A DNA stretch of 64,000 bases from Ruminococcus sp. (GTDB taxonomy: Bacteria > Bacillota > Clostridia > Oscillospirales > Ruminococcaceae), in the NCBI GenBank assembly GCA_017620025.1, contig JAFZRF010000017.1, positions 1 to 64,000 on the forward strand, in the 5' to 3' direction. The notes under the pieces are model-generated. The model was not told where the DNA came from. It worked only from the letters and a program-made list of their open reading frames with translations, and ran no database searches. This document shows, piece by piece, positions 45,246 through 55,368 of this stretch. The translations under genes were made by a program, and so were the position numbers. The first letter of the stretch is position 1. Each line of letters opens with the position of its first letter.

Positions 45246-46349
45246 ATGTGGCTGGCCATATTCGCTGCCATGCTGCTCGTCTCCGTCGGAGGAGCAGTAT
45301 ACCTTGTACGTGGCGTACACCGGTTCAGCTTCCTGAAAAAGCTCGGGGAGAAGCACAGGCTGCTCTCATGGGTATTATCTGCGGCGCTGCTCTCGCTGAC
45401 GGGATTCTTCGCGCTGATAAACAGCTGGACCGTCATCGTCGTGCTGATACACCTGTTCGTCTTCTGGCTGGTATGCGACATCATCGCTGCGGTATACAGG
45501 AAAATAACGGGCAGGGAGCGTGTGCGGAACTATGCGGGGGCTGCTGCGATTGTATTCACGGCCGTATACCTCGGTATCGGCTGGTATCTGGCGCATCATG
45601 TCGTGATACGCGAATACAGCTTCACTTCGCCGAAGCTCTCCGGTGAGAACATAAAAGCCGTGCTTATTGCCGATTCACACATCGGGATAACGCTCGACGG
45701 AGATGAGTTCGCCGTACAGGCAGAGCGTATAGCCGGACTTGATCCCGATATCGTATTCATTGCCGGCGATTTCGTCGATGACGATACCCCAAAGGCAGAC
45801 ATGGAAAAGGCCTGCGATGCGCTCGGGCAGCTTCACCCCCGGCTCGGCACCTATTTCTCCTTCGGCAACCACGACAAGGGCTATTCCGATTACCGCGGAT
45901 ATACCGCAGATGATGTTGCAGCGCGCCTTGAAGAAAACGGCATCACCGTACTCACGGATGAGTGCGCAGACGCCGGAGACAGGCTGTATATCATCGGGCG
46001 GAAGGACAAGTACGAGGAGAACTACGGCAGCGGCAGAGCCTCAATGGAGGAGCTGATGCGGAATGCGGCCGGTGACAGATATACTGTCGTTCTCGACCAT
46101 CAGCCCAACGCATATGACGAAGAGGCAGCAGCCGGTGCTGATCTCGTCCTGTCGGGACATACCCACGGAGGCCACCTCTTCCCTGCCGGATATATCGGTC
46201 TTGCATTCGGCGCAAATGACAGGATATACGGCAAGGAGCGCAGAGGAAACACTGATTTTCTCGTTACCTCCGGTATTTCCGGCTGGGCAATACCGTTTAA
46301 AACAGGAACAGTATCGGAGATAGTCGTAATCAGCATCTCCGGAGAATAA
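45246..46349 (+). CDS. membrane-anchored metallophosphoesterase
   Basis: 367 aa with about four N-terminal TM helices (to about residue 125) and a calcineurin-like phosphoesterase domain. Metal-binding motifs: LIADSHIG (about 140), FIAGDFVDDD, SFGNHDKG, LDHQPN and LSGHTHGGHLFPAG. Similar to the YkuE/YaeI type that acts on lipid-linked phosphates. It overlaps no other gene but is tightly packed between thrH and the next small gene. Confidence 0.9.
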   Translation: MWLAIFAAMLLVSVGGAVYLVRGVHRFSFLKKLGEKHRLLSWVLSAALLSLTGFFALINSWTVIVVLIHLFVFWLVCDIIAAVYRKITGRERVRNYAGAAAIVFTAVYLGIGWYLAHHVVIREYSFTSPKLSGENIKAVLIADSHIGITLDGDEFAVQAERIAGLDPDIVFIAGDFVDDDTPKADMEKACDALGQLHPRLGTYFSFGNHDKGYSDYRGYTADDVAARLEENGITVLTDECADAGDRLYIIGRKDKYEENYGSGRASMEELMRNAAGDRYTVVLDHQPNAYDEEAAAGADLVLSGHTHGGHLFPAGYIGLAFGANDRIYGKERRGNTDFLVTSGISGWAIPFKTGTVSEIVVISISGE

Positions 46350-46367
46350 TAAAAAAGGAGCAGCGAT

Positions 46368-46829
46368 ATGAAACTTGCAGAAGCATTGCAGGAGCGTGCA
46401 GACCTCAACAACAAGATATCCTCTCTGAGAGAGCGTATCCGCAGCAACGCCATTGTACAGGAAGGTGAAAAGCCTGCGGAAAAGCCGGCAGACCTCCTGA
46501 AGGAGCTCGACAGCGCTCTCACAAGGCTCGAGGAGCTTGTAAAACGCATCAACTTCACCAACAGCAGGACAGTCTGCGAGGAGCGCGGCGGCCGCACCAT
46601 GACGGAGCTTATTGCCGAAAAGGATACACTCCGCACAAAGATATCGGTATACACCATGCTGGTAACAGAAGCGAGCCAGACCGGACAGAGGGCAAGGTAT
46701 GCGGAGATACGCCTCCTCAGCACAGTCGATGTTGTAAAGATGCAGAAGGCTGTCGATGAGATGTCGGCAGAGCTCAGAAAGCTCGATAACGCCGTACAGG
46801 CTCTGAACTGGACGACCGAACTGCTCTGA
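46368..46829 (+). CDS. DIP1984-family coiled-coil protein
   Basis: 153 aa, almost wholly helical, beginning MKLAEALQERADLNNKISSL and containing VKRINFTNSRT, the pattern of the DIP1984 family (named after a Corynebacterium protein of unknown role). RBS AAAAAGGAG. Last gene of the thrH unit. Confidence 0.82.
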   Translation: MKLAEALQERADLNNKISSLRERIRSNAIVQEGEKPAEKPADLLKELDSALTRLEELVKRINFTNSRTVCEERGGRTMTELIAEKDTLRTKISVYTMLVTEASQTGQRARYAEIRLLSTVDVVKMQKAVDEMSAELRKLDNAVQALNWTTELL

Positions 46830-47039
46830 AACGGACACGATCATGGTGTAGTCCTGCCGGGCGAATGCGCTTTTCCCCGTTTCAAGCAAAACGCGGACTC
46901 AGTTTAGCTGCCATGGGCGGCAGCACATGACTTAATGTTCAGCCCGGACAGCTCATAAACGCATTGTTACAGATTATTGTTATTACCATACATTGACGGC
47001 AGGATGAGGTGCGGGTATGGGGAAATAAATGATCATCCG
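46830..47039 (+). other. noncoding stretch, possible small RNA or leader
   Basis: No supported ORF. GAAACGG (46828-46834) can pair with CCGTTTC (46877-46883), and GCTGCC (46907-46912) with GGCAGC (46919-46924). A strong terminator follows at 47040. It matches no riboswitch consensus I recognise, and no strong promoter is evident, so it may simply be a long 3'UTR of the preceding gene. Confidence 0.35.
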
Positions 47040-47085
47040 GGCGGTCTGATGTCTGATTTCCGGCATCAGACCGCCTTTCCGTTTT
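47040..47085 (+). terminator. strong terminator 211 nt after the DIP1984 gene
   Basis: GGCGGTCTGATG (47040-47051) pairs with CATCAGACCGCC (47064-47075), followed by TTTCCGTTTTC. Confidence 0.8.
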
Positions 47086-47120
47086 CTCATCACACAGATT
47101 CCACACAGATTCCTCAATAG

Positions 47121-47163
47121 TTTAAACATCTTTAAGATTATTTTAAGATAGTTTATATATAAT
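47121..47163 (+). promoter_or_regulatory. activator-type promoter with three direct repeats
   Basis: TATAAT at 47158-47163 lacks a good -35 box. Where it should be lie TTTAAACAT (47121), TTTAAGAT (47131) and TTTAAGAT (47142), spaced 10 and 11 nt, one helical turn, as OmpR-family regulator sites often are. Confidence 0.5.
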
Positions 47164-47222
47164 CTAATCATAGAGAACATGATTCACGCATAGTGATAAA
47201 TTTATAAAGGAGTTTGATACAT

Positions 47223-48722
47223 ATGAAAAACCACAAGTCAAAGAAGCTTTTGGCAGTCCTCTCATCTGCTGCTGTCCTCATCTCAGGCATCCCGTTTTCA
47301 GCCCAGGCAGCTGAAACAAATTACGGTGATGTAAACCTTGACGGCAAGCTGACAGTTGCAGACGCTGTTGCAGTACTTCAGTACCTTGCAAACCAGGAGA
47401 AGTACGCGCTTTCCGAAGAGGCGCTCGATAATGCCGATGTTTTCAACAGAGGCGATTCTATCACAGGCTACGATGCCATCGCTATCCAGAAGGCTGATGC
47501 AGGCATCATCACTCTCCCCGAGTCATGGATGGAAGGCCACGGCCCCGAGGATAATCCCGGCGAGGATCCCAGTGAGAAATACTCCGTAAAGATAAAGCTT
47601 GAAGGCACAAAGATCACAGTTGAAGGTGACTCCAAGAAGTATACAAGTGTAGAGGGCTCCAAGCTCACTATCACACACTCCGGCGAATACCACATCAGCG
47701 GTACTCTTGACGACGGACAGATCGACGTTAATATCGCAGACGAGGAAGCAGATGCCGAGACAGTAAAGCTCTTCCTTGAGGGCGCAAGCATCACAGGCAA
47801 GAGTGCTCCGGCTATCCTCGTTTCCAACGCCAAGAATACATCGATCACACTTGCAGACGGCACAGAGAACACCATCTCTGACGGCGATACTGTTTATATT
47901 GATGCTGCAGGTACTCCCACCGGCGATGCTGTTATCAAAGCAAAGGATGATCTGACTATCAAGGGCGGCGAAAAGAGTACAGGTATCCTCAACGTAACCG
48001 CCAATACTCAGGACGGTATCCAGTGCAACAATGATATCAAGATCAACGGCGGCGTTATCAATATCAAGACCTCCAACAAGGACGACAGCACAAACGGTAT
48101 CAACGGCAAGACCTCCCTCACAGTAAAGAGCGGTACTCTTACTGTTGACGCTGAGGGTGACGGCATCAAGTCCGGAAAGGGCAGTGTAGCCGTTACAGGC
48201 GGCAAGATAAGCATCAAGGCCGGCAAGGACGCTGTACAGGCTGAGACCACTATCGATATCTCCGACGGCGAGCTCTACGCAGGCGGCGACAAGGGACTTA
48301 CCGCAGCTACAGGCGTAAACATCACAGGCGGTATCGTTGTAGCTACAGCTACCGACAACCAGACTGCTGCTGATAAGCTCAAGGTCGAGAATCAGGCTGC
48401 AATGCTCCTCAGCTGCGTAAAGGACGCTTCCAACGAAGACGGCTGCTGGAAGAAGGCAAACAGCCTTGCATACTCAACAGCAGGCCTGACCTTTATGAAG
48501 AAATACTCCTTCGTACTCATCTCCGCTCCTGATCTCAAGTCCGGAGAAACTTACAAACTGACCAACACAAGCACAGGTGCAGGCGTTACACACTCCGCTG
48601 AAAAGAGCGACAGCTTCAAGCTTACCGGCGCTGTTACTTCATTCGAGAGCGTTGATCCTGCCGGATCAGCAGCTGCCACAACCCCTGCTGAGCCCAAGGC
48701 TGACTCTGTCAGTAATAGCTGA
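47223..48722 (+). pseudogene. dockerin/carbohydrate-binding-domain protein, 5' part of a frameshifted gene
   Basis: 499-aa open frame. Signal peptide ending SAQAAE, a dockerin-like pair of calcium loops at once after it (GDVNLDGKLTVADAVAV and ADVFNRGDSITGYDAI, about 35-95), then a Cthe_2159-type beta-helical carbohydrate-binding domain (about 120-400, with repeats such as DDLTIKGG, QDGIQCNNDIKINGG). The frame stops at TGA 48720 but a closely related second domain continues immediately in the +1 frame, with no RBS or signal peptide of its own. ATG 47223 has AAGGAG 10 nt upstream. Either a real frameshift or a one-base sequence error near 48710-48717. Confidence 0.75.
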
Positions 48723-50514
48723 ATCTTCAATTACCTCCGGCTACCCCGCTGAGGCTGTAAAGATAGACGGCATGACCGCTACTATCCTCCAGCCCGGTAC
48801 ATATTCCTTCAGCGGCAAGAGCAGTGAGGCACAGATCATAGTAAACGTAGACAAGACAGCTTATCCCGACGGTCTTGTAGAGCTGGAGCTCAACGGAGTA
48901 GATATCTCCAACAGCTCCAAGGCTCCTATCTACGTTGCAAGCATAGGCGACGAGGTACAGCTCATCGCAAAGAACGGTACAGAAAACACCGTCTCTGACG
49001 GCACATCACACTCTGATACCTACACCGACAGCGACGGCAATACAGAGAGCATAAACTCTGCTGTATTCTCCCGTGACGATCTCAAGATCAAGGGCAAGGG
49101 TTCCCTTACCGTAAACGGCAACTATCAGGACGGTATCGTCTGCAAGAACGATCTCAAGATCTATAACGGCAATATCGTTGTAAATGCTGCCGATGACGGA
49201 ATCCGCGCAAAGGACAGCGTTACTGTAGGCGATACAACAAAGGCTGACGGCACAGAGGCTGACAACAGCGGTATAAGCCTTAAAGTCAAGACCAAGGCCG
49301 GCGACGGCGTAAAGGCTACAGGCACAGACACCGACAAGGCTTCCGGCGTTATCACCATCAACGGCGGTACAGTCAATATCGAATCCTATGCAGACGGCTT
49401 CCAGGCTGAGCAGGATTTCGTTATGAACGGCGGCGATGTTACCATAAAGACCTTTGAGGGCAGCAGCTTCTCAGGCAATGCTTCCTCTTCACAGGGCGGA
49501 TTCGGCGGCCCCGGCGGCGGCGGATTCGGTATGGACGGCAATTCCAACAAGACTGATATCTCCGCAAAGGGTATCAAGTCCATAGGACTCTATGATGCAG
49601 CAGGTACTACCTGGCAGAGCAAGGGAAATATCACCATCAACGGCGGTACTCTCACTATAGATTCCTCTGACGACTGCATACACTGCGGCGGCGATATGAA
49701 TCTTACAGGCGGCAGGCTCACTCTTGCCTCCGCAGACGATGCCTGTCATTCAGACCATGTACTCACCATAGGCACCAAGGGCAAGGGCTACGATGATATC
49801 ATCGTGACCGTATCCAAGGCATACGAGGGTATGGAGGGGCAGAAGATATACCAGAACAGCGGTTCAGTCATAGTCAACTCCACTGATGACGGCTACAACG
49901 CAGCAGGCGGTGCAGACGGCTCCGGTAATCAGAATCCCGGCGGCTGGCGTCCGGGCGGCGGATTCGGCGGCAGCAGCTCAGGCGACTATCTGCTCCAGTT
50001 CAACGGCGGCTTCTCTATCGTGAACGTCACCAACGGCGACCACGACGGATTCGACTCCAACGGCGATATCGAGATAAACGGCGGCTATGTAGTCACAAAC
50101 GGCAACGAGCCCTTTGACTGCGGCGACAGCGGCAACTCCATCAAGGTGACCGGCGGCGTGTGGGCAAGCAACTGTCCCAGCGGCGGCATGAGCATGGGCG
50201 GAAGCGAAATGACGGCAGCTGTAAACAACACAGGTTCAGCAGACGCAGGTACGAGAGTATCACTTGTAGGCTCTGACGGTAAGGTCATTCTCACCTTCAT
50301 TGCAGGCAAGAGCGTCACCATTTTCAAGGCAGGCGGCACGGGCGTAGGCTCAGGCGCTTCCTTCTACACAGGCGGTACCCTTTCAGAAACCACCTACTTC
50401 CAGGATCTCGACACGGTACAGACCGCAGGCTACGGCGGAACACTTTCCGGCGGAACTCAGGTCACAGGTGCAGCCTCCTCTTCAGGCGGCGGCAGACCGG
50501 GCTTCGGATTCTGA
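48711..50514 (+). pseudogene. carbohydrate-binding-domain protein, 3' part of the frameshifted gene
   Basis: Continuation in the shifted frame, about 600 aa starting near SVIAESSITSGYPAEAVKIDG. It forms a second Cthe_2159-like domain with the same repeat style as the 5' part (DDLKIKGKGSLTVNG, QDGIVCKNDLKIYNG), two Gly-rich loops (GGFGGPGGGGFGMDG and GGWRPGGGFGG) and a C-terminal GGGRPGFGF. Upstream of 48711 this frame is only a shadow of the first frame. If the frames are joined the product is about 1,100 aa, a secreted, dockerin-bearing two-domain sugar-binding protein. Confidence 0.75.
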
Positions 50515-50552
50515 TAAATCAGTTCGACAGTTAACTTATATTTTATATGGCA

Positions 50553-50590
50553 AAACCCCCGACAGGAGTTATCTCCTGAAGGGGGTTTAA
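50553..50590. terminator. shared terminator between the carbohydrate-binding gene and comF
   Basis: AAACCCCC/GGGGGTTT outer stem with an inner CAGGAG-ttat-CTCCTG stem. The comF stop codon (50587-50589) lies in it; the minus side continues TTTTGCC. Confidence 0.75.
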
Positions 50591-51270
50591 CCGTTATCGG
50601 GTAATTCTTCATCGTCCCTGACGGGCGGTGTCTTGCAGCAGGCGGCACAGTATACCGCCTTTGCTCCGTGGAATTTGAGCTGCCATGTGAGTTCGGCAAG
50701 AGTGCTGCCGGTGGTGCATACGTCGTCAACGAGGAGTATGCGGCTGCCCTTTACTGTATCAGGGTCGGTCACTGTGAATGCATCCCTGAGGTTCACCGCA
50801 CGCTGCGCCTTGTTCAGGGTCTTCTGCGGGAGGGTTTCCGTCTGCTTTTCAAGGCACTCCGAAACGGGAAGGCCCGACAGCTTCCCTATCCGGCGGCATA
50901 TCAGCACAGCCTGATTGAAGCCGCGCTCCGAGACAGCCTCCTGTGTCATGGGTACTGGGAGAATGACGTCGGCATTTTCAATTATGCCGTTCTCCTTCAA
51001 CCTGTCATGCAGCGCTCCTCCGAGGGCGTAATCCGCATTGTCTGCGATGCCGTTCTTCAGCAGCATGACTGCCGGCTTTACCGCATCGTTGTATTCGTAG
51101 GCAGCTGTGAAGCTGTCCGCTCCGGGTATGGTATGCTCACCGTTCCATACGGTCAGCTCCGCCTCACACTCAGGGCAGAAGCGCTCGTCCGGCCGGATGA
51201 AGTCTCCGCAGACCGGACAGCGTGTAGGCGCTATAAGGTGCAGAAGCAGCCGCTTTATATCCTCTCTCAT
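50587..51270 (-). CDS. comF: ComF family protein
   Basis: 227 aa. N-terminal zinc ribbon CPVCGDFIRPDERFCPEC (about 18-35) and a phosphoribosyltransferase-like domain with ERGFNQA, QKTLNKAQRAVNLRDAF and the PRPP loop LLVDDVCTTGST. ComF takes part in DNA uptake in competent Gram-positive bacteria. Only 1 nt separates it from the methyltransferase gene upstream, so one operon. Confidence 0.93.
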   Translation of the reverse strand: MREDIKRLLLHLIAPTRCPVCGDFIRPDERFCPECEAELTVWNGEHTIPGADSFTAAYEYNDAVKPAVMLLKNGIADNADYALGGALHDRLKENGIIENADVILPVPMTQEAVSERGFNQAVLICRRIGKLSGLPVSECLEKQTETLPQKTLNKAQRAVNLRDAFTVTDPDTVKGSRILLVDDVCTTGSTLAELTWQLKFHGAKAVYCAACCKTPPVRDDEELPDNG

Positions 51271-51271
51271 A

Positions 51272-52384
51272 TCAGAAATACATATACAGCTGGCACTTTA
51301 TCATACCGTTATAGAGCTTGCGGCGCTTGCGTGCCTTAGTGCCGAAGAAAGCCTCGAACTGCTCATGCGGAGAGATAACGAAGCTCTGACGGTCGCCGCC
51401 CTTTCCGAGAACCTTTCCCATCTTACGGTAGATGTCCTCGGCCTCACGCAGCTCGAGGAGTCTCTCGCCGTAGGGCGGATTGCAGATGACTACTGAATTC
51501 TCCGGCTGCACAAAGCGTGTGATATCGGCCTGCTCTACGTGTATGCGGGACTTCACGCCTGCCTTGTGGGCGTTGTCAAGGGTGAGGGCTACTGCATCGT
51601 CGTCTATGTCAAAGCCTATGGCCTCGAATTTGCCGCTGCGGTCAACTCCGTCTATCGCACGGCTGCGCTCCTCACGCCATACCTCCGCCGGTATGCAGCC
51701 CCATTTCTCAGCAGCAAAGCGGCGGTTTATCCCGGGCGGTATGCGGAGTGCCTTAAAGGCCGCCTCGATAAGAAGAGTGCCGCTTCCGCAGAACGGATCG
51801 CAGACAACTGTATCAGGGCGTACTCTTGCAAGGTCGATGATGCCTGCCGCAAGCGTCTCCTTGATAGGCGCAGCATTGGAGTTGCGGCGGTATCCGCGCT
51901 TGTGCAGTCCTGTACCGCTCGTATCAAGGTATACAGTAACTATGTCCTTGAGGATGCTGAACTTGATCTGCACCTTCGGCCCTTCCTCGCTGAACCAGCT
52001 GATGCCGTACTTCTCCTTCAGGCGTTCAACTGCCGCCTTCTTGACTATGGACTGGCAGTCCGGCACGCTGTGGAGGGCTGAATCAATGGAATAGCCCTTT
52101 ACCGGGAAGGCGTCCTCCTCGCCGATGAATTCCTCAAGCGGGAGTGCCTTCACTCCCTGGAAAAGCTCCTCGAAGCTCACTGCACGGAACTCCGCCAGCT
52201 CGATAAGGACTCTCTCGGCAGTGGACAGGCAGAGATTTGCTCTCGCAAGAATACTCTCGTCGCCGGTAAAGCTTATCTTTCCGTCGGTCACCTTCAGATC
52301 GGTGCCGCCTATCTTGGTTATCTCGAATTTAAGTACGCTCTCCAGTCCGAAATGGCACGGACAGCACAGCCTTAATGTACTCAT
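51272..52384 (-). CDS. THUMP-domain class I RNA methyltransferase (RlmL N-half/YpsC type)
   Basis: 370 aa. N-terminal ferredoxin-like and THUMP domain (about 1-160), followed by the Rossmann methyltransferase with DPFCGSGTLLIEA, GFDIDDDAV and NPPYGERL (the N6-methyladenine/N2-guanine type NPPY motif). Predicted to methylate rRNA, probably 23S G2445 by analogy with RlmL. Co-transcribed with comF. Confidence 0.9.
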   Translation of the reverse strand: MSTLRLCCPCHFGLESVLKFEITKIGGTDLKVTDGKISFTGDESILARANLCLSTAERVLIELAEFRAVSFEELFQGVKALPLEEFIGEEDAFPVKGYSIDSALHSVPDCQSIVKKAAVERLKEKYGISWFSEEGPKVQIKFSILKDIVTVYLDTSGTGLHKRGYRRNSNAAPIKETLAAGIIDLARVRPDTVVCDPFCGSGTLLIEAAFKALRIPPGINRRFAAEKWGCIPAEVWREERSRAIDGVDRSGKFEAIGFDIDDDAVALTLDNAHKAGVKSRIHVEQADITRFVQPENSVVICNPPYGERLLELREAEDIYRKMGKVLGKGGDRQSFVISPHEQFEAFFGTKARKRRKLYNGMIKCQLYMYF

Positions 52385-52434
52385 ACTTTATTCCTTTCAC
52401 AGAGGGCCGGAGCGTTCTTCCGGCCGATAACACA

Positions 52435-52472
52435 GGACCTGTCCGCACAGCCGTGCAGACAGGTCCATTTCT
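52435..52472 (-). terminator. terminator between pbp1a and the methyltransferase gene
   Basis: GGACCTGTC...GACAGGTCC with an inner GCAC/GTGC stem. It lies just after the PBP stop. Confidence 0.7.
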
Positions 52473-52492
52473 TTTATTCGGTTTTACTCAGA

Positions 52493-55135
52493 TCACCACT
52501 GATTCTCCTCAACGGGAGCCCAGCCTGCGTCTCCGCCGCCGGAGTTATCTGTCCAACCGCCGTCTCCGCCGCCTGAGGTATCGTTCCAGCCGCCGCCTGA
52601 GTTATCAGTCCAGCCGCTGTCTCCGCCGCCGGAATTGTCAGTCCAGCCGCCTGAGTTATCGTTCCAGCCGCCGGAATTATCTGTCCAGCTGTTTCCGGTA
52701 TCATTCCAGGTATTGCCGGTATCATTCCAGCTGTTGTTATTGTTGTTCCATGTGTTGTTATTGTTGTTGTTGTTTGTTCCTGAGCCCTCACCTGCATAGT
52801 GTGCGCCTGCGTGGTTACCTGTGCAGACAGGAGCGTTGGAGGACTTCCACCAGCCCTGTACCTGGCCGTGTCCGCAGTAAGGACCTGCGATCATACCGGT
52901 AGCTGCACACATTGAAGCTCCGACTACGCCCTCCTTGGGCTCGTCGAAATCAACGGGAGTATCGGTGAACATCGTATCAGCGTAGTCACCGATGATGCTC
53001 TTCCATACAGATGCTGAATGGAGACCTGTAGGAAGCGTGAGGTTCGGGTTGTATTCCTTGTAGCCTATGGTTACGCCGCTGACGAAGTCACGGGTAAGGC
53101 CGACGAAGGTAAGATCGTACCAGTTATCTGTTGTACCTGTCTTACCGCAGAGCGTCTTGTAGTTGAGCTTAGCGAAGGTACCGGTACCGCGGTCGATAAC
53201 GTTCTTCAGCAGACGGTTCATAACCCATGCAGTTGACTCAGATACAGCCTCACGGGGATTTCCGTCGTTGGAGTAGATGACGTTTCTGTTGCCGTCCTCG
53301 ATACGTGAGATGATGTGTGCATCGCAGTAGGTTCCGCCGTTTCCGTAAGGAATGTAGGCGTTTACAAGGTTCTCAAGAGTGATACCGTAGGTAAGTGAAC
53401 CAACGGACAGAGGTGAGTAGTCCTCGTCCTGTGCATCCAGCTTCATTCCCATCTTCTCAGTACAGAACAGATATACCTCGTGAGGTGTGAGCATCTGACA
53501 GAGCTGAGCAGGAACGGTATTGAATGACTGCTGCAGGAAGTAGTAGATGTTGTGGTATGCGTAGGAGATAGATGTTTTACTGTCAACGGAGTAGTTTGTA
53601 GGCCACTTCTTTCCATCGACCTCCATGATCTCCTTATCCTGGAATACGGAGCCCCAGTGGATCTCATCACGTTCAAGGGCAAGTCCGTAAGTGGATATAG
53701 GCTTCATTGTAGAACCGATCTGTCTCGGCTCTTCAACGGCGTAGTTGGTTACGAGTGAGTCTGTCTTCTCGCCCCAGTTTCCGAGGAGGCACTTTACAGA
53801 GCCGTCGTAGTCGAGAGCGATGAATCCGACGTGCGGGAGCTGTTCTTCAGCCTGTCCGTCATTGTCAAGATCGACATACTTTCTTACATAGCCGCTGCTG
53901 AGGATATTGTCAAGGCTTGAGCAGCGCTCCTCAACAAAGGCCTGCATCTGGTCGTCAAGAGTGGAGTAGATACGGTAACCGCCCTTGTTGATACGCTTGA
54001 TAGCCTCCCACTTATCGATGTTGTATTCATCCATAAGGTAGTGGGCAGCCTCATACATCATCGCATCAACTTCCCAGGTGTATACCGACTGTGCGTTCTC
54101 CATTTCCTCGAGGTCGATCTCGGGGTGGAGTCTTCTGTACTCCTCTTCATCGGTATAGAGTATCTTGGTATTGAGGTACTCCTGATATTCGTCGTAGGTG
54201 ATAACGCCGTTGTGGTAGAGCTGCCAGAGAACGTAGCGCTGACGCACCTTGTTGTTGGCCTTTCCGTCAACGACGAGCTTTCCTTCATCGTTGTAGGTCT
54301 CAACGAAGGGACCGTACCACTGCGGGCTCTGGGGGATAGCGGCGAGCACGGCAGCCTCGGGAGTAGTGAGCTCCCATACGTTCTTTCCGAAGTAACGTGT
54401 GGAGGCCAGCTGTATGCCGTTGATAGGACCGCCGAAGCCGATATAGTTCAGGTATGCTTCAAGGATCTCGTCCTTGGAATAGGTCTTCTCAAGCTGCATA
54501 GCGCTGAATATCTCACGTATCTTACGCTGCGGGGTATGCTCGTCATCACCTGTGAGGTTCTTTACGAGCTGCTGGGTGATGGTCGAACCACCCTGGTCGG
54601 TAGCGTAGAAGTGGATGAACATATTCAGGAACGCAGAGAAGGTTCTCTTGTAGTCAACACCGTCGTGGAGGTAGAAACGCTCGTCCTCGGTGTAAACAAA
54701 GCAGTTGCGGACATTCTGCGGTACCTTTTCGATATCAACCGGCAGACGCTGTGTATCCGTCTTGAGTCTCTTGAGCACCGTCAGTTCCTTGGTGCCGTCC
54801 TCCTGAGTCTCATAGCCGTAGAAGTAGGTATCGCTTCCCGATTCAAGCTCCGAGAGTGTGATAGTCGTTGCATCCTCCATGAAGTCAAGAACGTATACCG
54901 TAAGCGCTGTGGCTACGATCGTTCCGGTGATGACCATAACGAGGAAGAGCGAGAGGAGCGTTGTTGCGATGACTGTTACCAGCTTTTTCAGTATCAGCAG
55001 CGGGATAGTCTTCTTTTTCTTCTTTTTCTTCTTTTTCAGTCTCTGGGGCTGCGGGGGCGGCTGCATCTCAGAGCGAACCGGACGCAGTGGGCGCAACTCC
55101 TGAGGCTGCGGAGCATTTATATTGTTGTTGTCCAT
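52493..55135 (-). CDS. class A penicillin-binding protein (PBP1a type)
   Basis: Bifunctional peptidoglycan synthase of about 880 aa. Cytoplasmic head with a nine-Lys run, one TM helix (about 50-78), a glycosyltransferase 51 domain (EDERFYLHDGVD, GGSTITQQLVKNL, RKIREIF), and a transpeptidase with STMK, SFN and KTG motifs (GSTMKPIS, QQSFNT, CGKTGTT). The tail of about 90 residues is rich in Asn, Trp, Gly and Thr with repeats such as GGWTDNSGGG. ATG 55135 is chosen because the upstream frame lacks a credible RBS; AAAGGAG at 55158-55164 is far off, so the start is not certain. Confidence 0.93.
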   Translation of the reverse strand: MDNNNINAPQPQELRPLRPVRSEMQPPPQPQRLKKKKKKKKKTIPLLILKKLVTVIATTLLSLFLVMVITGTIVATALTVYVLDFMEDATTITLSELESGSDTYFYGYETQEDGTKELTVLKRLKTDTQRLPVDIEKVPQNVRNCFVYTEDERFYLHDGVDYKRTFSAFLNMFIHFYATDQGGSTITQQLVKNLTGDDEHTPQRKIREIFSAMQLEKTYSKDEILEAYLNYIGFGGPINGIQLASTRYFGKNVWELTTPEAAVLAAIPQSPQWYGPFVETYNDEGKLVVDGKANNKVRQRYVLWQLYHNGVITYDEYQEYLNTKILYTDEEEYRRLHPEIDLEEMENAQSVYTWEVDAMMYEAAHYLMDEYNIDKWEAIKRINKGGYRIYSTLDDQMQAFVEERCSSLDNILSSGYVRKYVDLDNDGQAEEQLPHVGFIALDYDGSVKCLLGNWGEKTDSLVTNYAVEEPRQIGSTMKPISTYGLALERDEIHWGSVFQDKEIMEVDGKKWPTNYSVDSKTSISYAYHNIYYFLQQSFNTVPAQLCQMLTPHEVYLFCTEKMGMKLDAQDEDYSPLSVGSLTYGITLENLVNAYIPYGNGGTYCDAHIISRIEDGNRNVIYSNDGNPREAVSESTAWVMNRLLKNVIDRGTGTFAKLNYKTLCGKTGTTDNWYDLTFVGLTRDFVSGVTIGYKEYNPNLTLPTGLHSASVWKSIIGDYADTMFTDTPVDFDEPKEGVVGASMCAATGMIAGPYCGHGQVQGWWKSSNAPVCTGNHAGAHYAGEGSGTNNNNNNNTWNNNNNSWNDTGNTWNDTGNSWTDNSGGWNDNSGGWTDNSGGGDSGWTDNSGGGWNDTSGGGDGGWTDNSGGGDAGWAPVEENQW

Positions 55136-55368
55136 AGTCCATTTTCCGTCGGGGACGGACTCAACTCCTTTCAGAATTATGAATCGGAGCACTAAAAAAC
55201 GTATCATTCCGTGCTCAGAATTGCATTCGTATACAGGATAAATTATATCACACTTCCGCCTGTTTGTTAAGTCTCTGCCGGATATTTATATTAAATTTTG
55301 TATAATCGAGCAAAATATATCCATAATATCATCATCAATTAGTGAAATCAGTCAGGAGGCAGTAAATA

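Noticed and set aside
55015..55045. A-rich run encoding nine Lys in PBP1a as a programmed frameshift site
   Set aside because: The run is broken by G every few bases (AAAAAGAAG), and the downstream frame is uninterrupted, so no frameshift is needed.
54041..55195. 384-aa plus-strand ORF
   Set aside because: Antisense shadow of PBP1a, no RBS or recognisable protein features; the minus-strand PBP motifs are clear.
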